Assembly (NCBI GenBank): GCA_963573305.1
Contig: OY754332.1
Coordinates: 140,671,977 to 140,735,976 of the forward strand
Direction: 5' to 3'
Source: Pyrrhosoma nymphula
Taxonomy: Eukaryota; Arthropoda; Insecta; Odonata; Coenagrionidae
Length of the DNA: 64,000 nt
In this document: piece after piece, positions 11,590-21,362 of the stretch
Layout of the letters: each line of letters starts with the position of its first letter
Numbering within the stretch: position 1 is the first letter of the stretch
Position numbers and translations under genes: made by a program
The notes under the pieces: model-generated
Database searches by the model: none
Told to the model about the DNA's origin: nothing
Seen by the model: the letters and a program-made list of their open reading frames with translations, nothing else

Positions 11590-12575
11590 ATTGCTTTTAG
11601 AGCTGTTCCTGCACGGAATATCTGTATAAGTGATACTCATCAGTATTACCTAGTATGTATATAAAATATGCATATAAAATTTTTGTCAGCATAGTACTTT
11701 TTTAGTTTCTTGTTTAGCAAGGAATTGCTCTCCTGACTGATTTTTGTTCCGCGCTTAGCGGATAGGGGTGCAGGCGAGGTTCGACTTTTCCTGGGATATG
11801 TATTGCATGCCTAGTGTAGAATCACCCGGTGCTACGCACCCTGAAGGTGGCTTGCAGAGTAAATCGTTAATGTATCTTCGGCTGTCTTCGAAAAAGTGAA
11901 AGTTCACTCAACGTCACCCAACGTTGCTGAAGCTTGCTTTATCCCTGTGAAGCGCCTATATTGGCCACGGCTTATATCTCACTTTGCACAGGCGCTGAGA
12001 AACCAAGTTGAGTGGCACCTGTCACCAAGCTTTGTTTTTCTCTATGATGCCGTTTGGTCCCTGGGAACACGTCGCCCGGGGGAGTTACTATGTAACTTAA
12101 TACGGACCGTTCCAGGAGCCGACAACGAGATCAACGGAACAGCTGAGTGGAATGTCTAATTCATGCTATTGGGAATAAGTTTCAGGATATATTTTTCCTC
12201 GATTTCACTCAAATTTCAGATATCCAATATGTTATTAGCTTAATCTCTTTTTCAATTTTGATTCTAAAACTTACATAATTAACTCCAGAGTCTAAATCTC
12301 ACACTTTCATTTATAACCCTGAAAGGCCGGTACTTCACTGATGGTAAAATATCGTAGCTATCACTACTCTTGGAAGTTATTGTAAGTGGCAAATATAAAC
12401 GGCGGCCACAGAAATAATTGCTCGTAGGTGGTATGAGGTACACCATTCCTTCAAGCACTCTAACGAAGGGCCAATTGAGTAACCGAGGAAAGATGGACAT
12501 AAACCAGTCGTTAGCGTATATCGACTTCTTCACAAATGACTTACAGGGTATTCAAATACACCGCATCCTTATTTA
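11590..12575. other. Unassigned DNA with a retroelement 3'-end-like motif
   Basis: At 11838-11862 the plus strand reads CACCCTGAAGGTGGCTTGCAG, nearly the same as the 3' end of the non-LTR copy at 52.49 kb (CCTGAGGTGGCTTGCAGGGTA). A small 3' fragment of that family, or a SINE sharing its tail, may be present at about 11750-11875. Nothing else was recognised. Confidence 0.3.
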
Positions 12576-12591
12576 TCATCAGTATTAGCAT

Positions 12592-12736
12592 ATTAGTGCG
12601 CTATTCCACAGAGGAAAAATCATTCGCCTTGGCTTGGATGATTTTTCCTCTGTGGAATATCGCACTAATGTGGCCCTTGTGGGTGACTCCGTATAAGTTT
12701 ATGCCCTGGCTAGTCCAGGTATCCTCAAAATTCGCA
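12592..12736 (-). repeat. Dispersed repeat copy with a 32-bp hairpin end
   Basis: Read on the minus strand, 12736-12632 is clearly similar to 35766-35871 on the plus strand. Shared blocks are TTTGAGGATAC, CTAGCCA, ACGGAGTCACCC, TTAGTGCG and TTCCACAGAGGAA. At its end the repeat folds back: 12592-12623 and 12638-12669 are 32-bp inverted arms with one mismatch and a 14-base loop. No coding function is inferred. Confidence 0.6.
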
Positions 12737-12739
12737 GTA

Positions 12740-13352
12740 GCATAAATTGGGAACTCAATCTGGAACTGTGGTTATTTTTGTTTTAAGGATAAATGAGTAA
12801 GTAGGCAAAGGTTTGGTTAATGGGTAATGTGGGAAGGATAAAGCAGTGTCGTCTTTAGTCAGTACTTTTCTACTTGTCCCAAGATGTTCATGGTCCTATC
12901 CGATTTATCTCCTAACCAAGACGGAGTAGTGCATATGAAATTGGATTCGCAACGCAGCCATGTAAAGGTCGGGAGTGCGTTGAAAAATCTCCAACAGTGC
13001 TGAGTAAGTGCGCAGGACCTCGGAATAGTAGGCCAGTTCTCTAGCCATTATAGCAGCCTGTTCCTAATTTTTTTGCCTTTTTAAAATTGAAATGCTGGCG
13101 CATAACAAACCTATAACGAATGATGAATAAATGAACATGGCTGGATGACACCTATCCCCATTTTGATCAAACGATGTTCTCAGTCCTATTAGTACCCACC
13201 CAGGACATTCCTTTGTATTCGTATATAGTGTCAAGTTTAGCCCCATAAACCATCATTATTGTCTAATTGATATCCATATCTTCTTCAAGGCCTGTTTTTC
13301 TTGGACGATTGGTAGATCAGGCATTAGGAAAATAGTTTTCTCGCAGTGCGCC
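12740..13352. other. Unassigned DNA upstream of the piggyBac-like element
   Basis: No gene or repeat was recognised between the dispersed repeat at 12.6 kb and the TTAA flanking the transposon. Confidence 0.4.
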
Positions 13353-13356
13353 TTAA

Positions 13357-15901
13357 CCCTTATGTGCACACCCAACTTTTACCACGTTGTTACACACCCA
13401 GGGTACCCGGGTGCCCACCTCTAGTTTTTCTTTATTTATGAGTTAGTATGCCAACAGAATCATTTACAATTTTATTTAATTAACAAAATAAACATCAATA
13501 GAAAGTATGCAAGCACGTTTTTAAGTCCCGTATCCTTCTACAGCTTCTACTAAGAGAGACAGAAATAAGGCCACGCAAGTCGCAAATGAAGCGTCTTCGC
13601 CTGCATGGACCGTTGTTTAGACCGGCGACAGGCAATAGTTATAAATTAATAAATCAGGAACTGTAGCACGGCGTTCCATTAACTATAACACCACACAAGA
13701 AACAGTGAAGCTGTGTGTCCCATTGAGTCGTTCTGCTGTGGAGGACAAACGTGTGCTGCAGAGAATGCCGAGCCCATATGCTTAGTTCTCATCAGCACGT
13801 CGGCAAATCGTCACATTTTTCTTCTTATAATATATTGCTCTTTGACTGTTTTGGGTTTTCCCATGCCCTTTATGGTCTAGTGGCAACAATATCCTCTATC
13901 TGCTCCGCTCCGCAGTGGAAGAAAGCGATGCTGAGTCCGATGAGAGCGAGATTGAGGAACAGGTGGAAGGACGAGCGCAGGGTGCGAGAGAAGCAGATGA
14001 AGCGTGGATAGTAAGTGCATGTATGTACAAAGCGAAAGACAAAACTGTTTGGAGTAAGATGCCGCCTCAAGTACACCAAACGTCCTCCCACAATATATTG
14101 AGACAGAGAAGTGGCCCACATAGATCTACAGAAACTTGGAGACGCTTCCAAAAAATAATTACAGTAGAAATCGTTGACCATATTGTTCGGCATACCAGCA
14201 AAAAGGCTGAAAAAGTGTACGAAAAGTAAAATGCAAAGAATCTGGATTCGCAGCGATCTTGAAAGCCTGTGACTACTAAAGAAATGTATGCGTTTATTGA
14301 TGTTTTGATTTGTTCTGGTGTAAACAATTCAAATTATGATCACTCAAGTTGAATGTAGAAAAGTACTTAATATCCTCTTTATCGTGCTTCAATGGGTATC
14401 AACAGATTCCGCAACCTAATGCGATTTATTCGTTTCGATGGCTTCAACAGACGCCAGACACGTGCAAAAAAGGATTAAACTGCTCATTTACGTGATATTT
14501 GAACGAAGTTCAATTCAAATTTGAGTAAAATGTACAGGCCGACAGAAAATTCGACAATTGACGAACAGCTTAATCCTTTCCGAGGCCATACGAAATTTAC
14601 GCAGTGCATACCGTCGAAGCCAGCGAAGTGCGGGATAAAAATTTGGTGGTTTTGCGATGTCAAAAATTCAGATACTTTTCATGGATTCTTTTACACTGCA
14701 AAAACTGGAAGTGTTCGTGAAAAAAAGAAATTTTTTTTGAAAGAGCTTGCAGCACCATTCAAAAAAGTGGCAGAAATATAAGTATGGATAATTTTACCAC
14801 TTTACTTCTGGAAAACATTTATTTTCATGGAAATTAACTGTCGTTGGTACTTTGAGGAAAACCTAGCCTTATACTCTAAAAGAAATGGGTCAAAATTAAT
14901 CTAGAGAAGAGTAACCTACTCTCTTAGGATTTTACGAGAATACTGCTGAGAGTCTGCTTGTACGTGCCAAAGAAAAAGAAGGCTGTAATTTTGTTATCAA
15001 CAATGGACACTGATACTGATGTACATAACGTCGAAAAGAAAAAGCCTCACATAATCATTTATTATAATAAGTACAAATCCGGCGTTGATACAACGGATAA
15101 AATGATAACCTGATATACAACAAACAGGCATACTGAGAGATGGCCGCTTGCTATGTTTTCAACAATTTAGATGTAAGTGCTGTGGCTTATATATACTTTA
15201 TTACGAAAATAACAAAATTTTGAAAAAGAAAACAAATCAGTGACGTATTTTCGTGTGTAAACTGAGTGAGGAACTGTCAAAACCTCTGATTGAAGATTGT
15301 TCTCTGAATGGTCAAATAATGCGGAATTATGCCACGAAAATTGCAATTGAGAGTGTGATCGGGGTACAGCTCGCTCCTTCTACTGTTTCCGGAGAACGAA
15401 ATGAACCTCGAGACCGTACTGGTAGGTTCTTGTCATTTATGCTACAAGGAATCAGTCAAAAGACGCAGGAAAACGCGAAAATGTTGTTCAGTTTGCGAAA
15501 AACCAGTCTGCCTGGAACATTGAAATATTTACAATAAAATGCATTGATTGTGCTAAATAAATGTTAATACTAACTAATTTGCCATAAAAATATTTTCAAT
15601 TATTTATTTTATAAGCCCTGTGATCTCGAAAACGTATTTAAAAATGTTATCAATCACTTTCCCGGTAAAAACTTCATTTTACAGGCAGTGGGCACCCGGG
15701 TACTCGGGTGTGTCCGCTGACCTAATGTACTTTGACGCCATATTGTTTACCTTTATAACGTGAAAAATTAATTGCCAGTGGCTATTTAGCTTTTAAAGGA
15801 GTTAAATAATGAAGACCCTGAGGCTCAGCAGAAAATTTTAGTTATTAATGAAGTTAAAAACAAGAAATGACAGGGTGGGCAACCGGGTGTGCACATAAGG
15901 G
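13357..15901 (+). mobile_element. piggyBac-like DNA transposon, complete ends, inactive
   Basis: The 2545-bp element has inverted termini CCCTTATGTGCACACCC (left) and GGGTGTGCACATAAGGG (right) and is flanked on both sides by TTAA (13353-13356 and 15902-15905). This is the hallmark target duplication of the piggyBac superfamily. A second, subterminal inverted pair of about 26 bp, centred on ACCCGGGTGCCCAC, lies at about 13390-13417 and at 15689-15715. Between the ends is a broken transposase gene. The terminal repeats are perfect over 17 bp while the gene is full of stops and frameshifts. A non-autonomous copy that may have been moved by another transposase is possible. Confidence 0.9.
13915..15537 (+). 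pseudogene. piggyBac-like transposase, broken
   Basis: piggyBac transposases excise and insert elements at TTAA through a DDD catalytic core. Three coding pieces remain. (1) 13915-14229: an acidic N-terminus (ESDAESDESEIEEQ) followed by WSKMPPQ and GPHRSTETW, then EIVDHIVRHT. (2) 14521-14780: TIDEQLNPFRGHTKFTQ and IPSKPAKCGIKIWW, where the aspartate in IDEQL corresponds to the first catalytic Asp of the family. (3) about 15060-15105 in a different frame: YNKYKSGVDTTDKM, matching the motif that holds the last catalytic Asp. (4) 15253-15537: a C-terminal region (SKPLIEDCSLNGQIMRNYAT). Stops and frameshifts separate the pieces (a stop at 14229, a TGA soon after 15105). The region around the middle catalytic Asp is not recognisable. 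The protein cannot be made intact. Confidence 0.85.
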
Positions 15902-15905
15902 TTAA

Positions 15906-17316
15906 GAATATTTCTAAGCACTAAAGATGCCTGTAGTTAATACCTTAAGTTATATTATTAAAGTGACCGGTGAAGATTGGTTTCTATAGTTGACCAGTCA
16001 GGGTCTACCCTGGCAGATACTCATGCGTCAACAGTGACGGGAAGCTGGAGTTGAGGCGTAATAACTAGCTATTGAAGATAGAGATATTTGTCTTTGAGAT
16101 AGTTCGTGAGTTACCAAAGTATTTGCGCAAAAAATGAATCAAAGCCATAAAACACACGAAATAAAACGTAATTGCTAGCGCGAAATTGGAACAGTTCTTG
16201 ACTATTGGAAACTGCAGAAGATCAAAATGACATTTGAGAACTAAAGGAAAGGAATAAATGTCTTCATTGTTCGATTGGAAGTCACGGGGGATTTGTCTCA
16301 GTTTAATCTATGTCATGTCGTGTTCCGTGTGAATTGGCCTAAGTCTCATTAGATCGTAAAACACCATCATCCCACCTCAGCTTTCCTAATCTCTTCCTAA
16401 TTTTTTGCCATTCAAAGTAATCTATTGGATAATTGGTCTCCACTTTTCAATAATGTGGTAGTTTACTCTTATAGAAATCCAATTTTTTTATTCACGAAGG
16501 ACCTATTTGAACCTTAATCATGATTGCTGTCGTTTTTTTTTATCCTCAACTCATACATGCTCTCATAAGTCAAGTATTAATGCCAGTCCAGTATTCAAAT
16601 GTTAAACCCTTATTATGTTCACAGTTTATATTGGATTAATTGACTTAATTACAGTACTTCATGTATGAAGAGGCTTTTTATTTGAAACTGTAGATACTTA
16701 CGGAGTCTTTTCATCATAGGGGTGAGTTGATTATTATAACCATAATACCACATTTCCTCGGAAGCAACATGTAGGAACTGTAGTTTTGATGCATGATTAT
16801 CATTTATAATCGAGAAAGTGTCATCTACATATTTTAATTAGAGCTAGATTACTGTGCAGACTATTAGGTAAGTCATTTATGAATTTTTTAACCACGCAAG
16901 TTAATTAATTATGTCAGAAAACAGTCAGTGTCTACAGAACTTAAGAATATCATAGTCCAATTCTTGTTGGGGTATGCATGTAACATATTTATATTTTAAA
17001 AGCATTACAGGAGATCAAAGAATTGATTACAGACACTCCCAACTATTTCGCTACATTAACAAAGTAGCTTTTAAAAGTTTTACAACACTGTACAAATAAT
17101 TAAGTAGCTGAAATATTTACATATACGCAAGCTAGTCAATCAATCCTCATGAACGAATGTATCTACTCCGCTAAGAAATAAAAAAATATCTTCTTGTAAT
17201 AAGATTTTCACTACAAAAACACCTAAATCAAGGAACATATAACTACAAAGAGTTTGTCACTCACCTCAACTCTATTATAACAAATTTCACTGTTGATCAT
17301 ATTCTAATGGTATAAG
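15906..17316. other. Unassigned DNA holding the donor of the 19.3-kb spacer
   Basis: No gene was recognised. The segment 16576-16671 is duplicated without a visible mismatch at 19300-19395, inside the spacer of the large inverted repeat. Confidence 0.5.
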
Positions 17317-17737
17317 TAAAAGCTCTAAGAAAGTTGGTACTATATATTGACTCGTACTATCAGGGATTTGTATTGAAATCTGCATTGTAAATTTTTTTTC
17401 AACCAACGTTAAAAACAGTGAATAAGTAAACACAGAGACTTAAATGAACTTGAATTCAAGCCTCCATATATTCACTTTATCGTTTCATACAATCTATTCA
17501 CGTATGTGCTAAGAATAGTCATCACTTTTTCAACACAAAACGATATCGTATCGCACCAGCGCTGAACAACACTTCGGACTCTTTCAAGTTTTCTAATTTT
17601 TTCATCATGGGGGTTCAGCAGATAAAAAGAAATCAATTTAAAATTATGGGCGTTGAAAAATATTTTTATCCAGTGAACGGCTACCGCTAAAATATCCATT
17701 GCATTCAAAGTCAGTACATATAGCCGAGTCATTTAGT

Positions 17738-18261
17738 GATTCCACTGAATGACATCATTTACTTCATTATGGTACATACTGCTAAATGTCAGCAACAATA
17801 TAATTCTTTGTCATTACTTACACATTAATCAACACTCAGATAAGCATCCACCGCCTTAACCAAACCAAGGGCCTTATTCAGAAAGGACTAGACAGTGTCA
17901 AACCTCGGAAAATCCGTGCATTTGACGTCACGTCCCCCGCAATATCTTAACTAATGAATGAGCCTATTTGAAATTTTAGAGGCTTGGACGTCAAAATTTC
18001 GTCACTTTCGAGGCTCAGAAATTCCAAGAACATACAGAACCACCCCCCAAGAAAGTAAGTGGGTACATTCTAAAAACAAATTGAATGGTTTAGGCTGTCG
18101 TTTTAACTTACAAATCAGATTTCAGACTGCATTAGCCAATCAATTCACTGATGTTACTGAAAGACATCATTCAATCCATCATAGTACAAAATTCTCAATG
18201 TCAGCAGCAATATAATTCCTTGTCATTACTTACCATTAATCAGCACTCAGATTAACATCCC
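17738..18261. repeat. Diverged ~115-bp direct repeat inside the left arm
   Basis: About 17738-17850 and 18147-18261 share blocks such as GTCAGCA(A/G)CAATATAATTC, TTGTCATTACTTA and ATTAATCA(A/G)CACTCAGAT. They differ by scattered substitutions and a two-base indel. The start-to-start distance is about 409 bp. The same pair is mirrored in the right arm (about 20418-20532 and 20829-20941). This may be two ends of an older element or a local duplication; I cannot tell which. Confidence 0.6.
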
Positions 18262-18753
18262 CCTCCTCGATTTTTAGTCAATTAATCAAGCTTTTACTAG
18301 ACCAACTAAAGAAACATAAGACTTGATACCACAAAAACTACGCAGATGTCACGGCTATTGATTGGAATAGGTAATTTGATTGGGAGAGGGAAAGGAAAAA
18401 GGCTAAATTTTATGTCAACGGAGTGACAGGATACTCGCTCTTTATTTTTCAGATCAACTTATGGAGGGTAAAAAGGAGACATTTTTGGCCACAATGCATG
18501 ACCTAAAAGTCATGTGGTAGTATCTGTCATATTTTGTCGCTTATGTCTGGTCTGGAGATGTAATTCGAGGTCAAAGTAACAATTATTCGCTCAAGCTGAA
18601 ACTCGCATTATCCAAGTTTAGTTTAGTTATCCATCTACTATCAATCCAACCATTATGTGTACCATTAAGTTTTAACTTCTTAATGATTCGCATTAAGTTC
18701 AATTCAGTGGCTTTTGAATTGAACTTTAATGTTTAAGTATTATATCTCGAATA

Positions 18754-19210
18754 TTTTGGAAAATATAGACCGATTGGAAATACTCCTGTTTTTAAGGAAG
18801 CATTTAACATATGACATAAAGTTGGAGCTATGGTATCTTTACAACCTTTCAAAATTAACGCTGGAATGCTGTCTGGACCTATTCACTTTCTAACACTTTT
18901 AATTGTATTTAACTCTTCGTCTTTATCAATACTATTTAAATAATTGTGAATACTACAATCTGATACTCCACACTCTGTTAAGTTAGTTTCAGAGGTTTTC
19001 GTAATTATTTCATACACTGATATGATATACTCTCTGTATGCACTCGTTTTTTTATCCGAAGAATTAATTTAATGGCCATTTATTTTCATAATATCTGGGG
19101 TATATTAACAGATTTATTATTTAGAGAACAGATTAGCGGATTTGCAAGAACTCCGAAATACTATTTTTAGTTTTACCTTTTCCACATACAAATTAAGAAT
19201 ATGCACGATA
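18754..19210 (-). pseudogene. Non-LTR reverse transcriptase fragment (left-arm copy)
   Basis: This is the mirror image of 19470-19930. On the minus strand it encodes GPDSIPALILKGCKD followed by LCHMLNASLKTGVFP. This is the N-terminal reverse transcriptase block (fingers region, GPDGIP...LK...N.SL..G.FP) common to jockey/CR1-like elements. Stop codons interrupt it and no catalytic FADD motif is present, so it is a dead partial copy carried in the inverted repeat. Confidence 0.65.
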
Positions 19211-19282
19211 CGTTTTTAACTCCTAACCGAAAAATATTGTGCAATGTCTGGTGATATACAGGGTGTTTCAGGAGGAAAGAGC

Positions 19283-19396
19283 GCTCCGGAGCGCCAGCCA
19301 TTAATGCCAGTCCAGTATTCAAATGTTAAACCCTTATTATGTTCACAGTTTATATTGGATTAATTGACTTAATTACAGTACTTCATGTATGAAGAA
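19283..19396. other. 114-bp spacer of the inverted repeat, templated from 16.6 kb
   Basis: The spacer starts with a short GC-rich stretch that completes a perfect 14-bp palindrome, GCGCTCCGGAGCGC (19281-19294). From 19300 to 19395 it is a direct copy, without visible mismatch, of 16576-16671, a segment 0.65 kb outside the left arm. The copy ends one base before the right arm begins. Such an insert is characteristic of template switching during DNA replication or repair. Confidence 0.9.
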
Positions 19397-21362
19397 GCTC
19401 TTTCCTCCTGAAACACCCTGTATATCACCAGACATTGCACAATATTTTTCGGTTAGGAGTTAAAAACGTATCGTGCATATTCTTAATTTGTATGTGGAAA
19501 AGGTAAAACTAAAAATAGTATTTCGGAGTTCTTGCAAATCCGCTAATCTGTTCTCTAAATAATAAATCTGTTAATATACCCCAGATATTATGAAAATAAA
19601 TGGCCATTAAATTAATTCTTCGGATAAAAAAACGAGTGCATACAGAGAGTATATCATATCAGTGTATGAAATAATTACGAAAACCTCTGAAACTAACTTA
19701 ACAGAGTGTGGAGTATCAGATTGTAGTATTCACAATTATTTAAATAGTATTGATAAAGACGAAGAGTTAAATACAATTAAAAGTGTTAGAAAGTGAATAG
19801 GTCCAGACAGCATTCCAGCGTTAATTTTGAAAGGTTGTAAAGATACCATAGCTCCAACTTTATGTCATATGTTAAATGCTTCCTTAAAAACAGGAGTATT
19901 TCCAATCGGTCTATATTTTCCAAAATATTCGAGATATAATACTTAAACATTAAAGTTCAATTCAAAAGCCACTGAATTGAACTTAATGCGAATCATTAAG
20001 AAGTTAAAACTTAATGGTACACATAATGGTTGGATTGATAGTAGATGGATAACTAAACTAAACTTGGATAATGCGAGTTTCAGCTTGAGCGAATAATTGT
20101 TACTTTGACCTCGAATTACATCTCCAGACCAGACATAAGCGACAAAATATGACAGATACTACCACATGACTTTTAGGTCATGCATTGTGGCCAAAAATGT
20201 CTCCTTTTTACCCTCCATAAGTTGATCTGAAAAATAAAGAGCGAGTATCCTGTCACTCCGTTGACATAAAATTTAGCCTTTTTCCTTTCCCTCTCCCAAT
20301 CAAATTACCTATTCCAATCAATAGCCGTGACATCTGCGTAGTTTTTGTGGTATCAAGTCTTATGTTTCTTTAGTTGGTCTAGTAAAAGCTTGATTAATTG
20401 ACTAAAAATCGAGGAGGGGGATGTTAATCTGAGTGCTGATTAATGGTAAGTAATGACAAGGAATTATATTGCTGCTGACATTGAGAATTTTGTACTATGA
20501 TGGATTGAATGATGTCTTTCAGTAACATCAGTGAATTGATTGGCTAATGCAGTCTGAAATCTGATTTGTAAGTTAAAACGACAGCCTAAACCATTCAATT
20601 TGTTTTTAGAATGTACCCACTTACTTTCTTGGGGGGTGGTTCTGTATGTTCTTGGAATTTCTGAGCCTCGAAAGTGACGAAATTTTGACGTCCAAGCCTC
20701 TAAAATTTCAAATAGGCTCATTCATTAGTTAAGATATTGCGGGGGACGTGACGTCAAATGCACGGATTTTCCGAGGTTTGACACTGTCTAGTCCTTTCTG
20801 AATAAGGCCCTTGGTTTGGTTAAGGCGGTGGATGCTTATCTGAGTGTTGATTAATGTGTAAGTAATGACAAAGAATTATATTGTTGCTGACATTTAGCAG
20901 TATGTACCATAATGAAGTAAATGATGTCATTCAGTGGAATCACTAAATGACTCGGCTATATGTACTGACTTTGAATGCAATGGATATTTTAGCGGTAGCC
21001 GTTCACTGGATAAAAATATTTTTCAACGCCCATAATTTTAAATTGATTTCTTTTTATCTGCTGAACCCCCATGATGAAAAAATTAGAAAACTTGAAAGAG
21101 TCCGAAGTGTTGTTCAGCGCTGGTGCGATACGATATCGTTTTGTGTTGAAAAAGTGATGACTATTCTTAGCACATACGTGAATAGATTGTATGAAACGAT
21201 AAAGTGAATATATGGAGGCTTGAATTCAAGTTCATTTAAGTCTCTGTGTTTACTTATTCACTGTTTTTAACGTTGGTTGAAAAAAAATTTACAATGCAGA
21301 TTTCAATACAAATCCCTGATAGTACGAGTCAATATATAGTACCAACTTTCTTAGAGCTTTTA
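19397..21362 (-). repeat. Large inverted repeat, right arm (1966 bp)
   Basis: This is the reverse complement of the left arm. Similarity stops exactly at 21362, where the sequence enters a cluster of TTAGAGCT-like microrepeats (21351-21405). The arm carries the plus-strand version of the reverse transcriptase fragment at 19470-19930. The apparently complete identity of the arms implies a very recent duplication, ongoing gene conversion, or an artefact of library preparation or assembly. Confidence 0.95.
19470..19930 (+). pseudogene. Non-LTR reverse transcriptase fragment (right-arm copy)
   Basis: The plus-strand translation reads NSSDKKTSAYREYIISVYE, the linker region before the polymerase. 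It continues, after one stop, to GPDSIPALILKGCKD and LNASLKTGVFP, the first reverse transcriptase blocks of jockey/CR1-like elements. A stop codon at about 19797 lies just before IGPDS. Similarity fades after about 19930. The upstream sequence (GGGTGTTTCAGGAGGAAAG reversed) is shared by both arms. Confidence 0.65.

Larger units (their letters stand above)
17317..19282 (+). repeat. Large inverted repeat, left arm (1966 bp)
   Basis: This arm is the reverse complement of 19397-21362. Paired positions add up to 38679 at every point I checked (both ends, 17472, 17958, 18661, 19021), so there is no net indel and I found no mismatch. The arm contains a minus-strand fragment of a non-LTR reverse transcriptase (about 18754-19210) and an internal ~115-bp direct repeat (about 17738-17850 and 18147-18261). 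Open frames of 85-86 codons occur in mirrored pairs but match no family I know. Confidence 0.95.

Noticed and set aside
17472..17732. Paired 86-codon open frames conserved in both arms of the inverted repeat
   Set aside because: The identity follows from the DNA duplication itself, so it is no evidence of coding. No motif was recognised.
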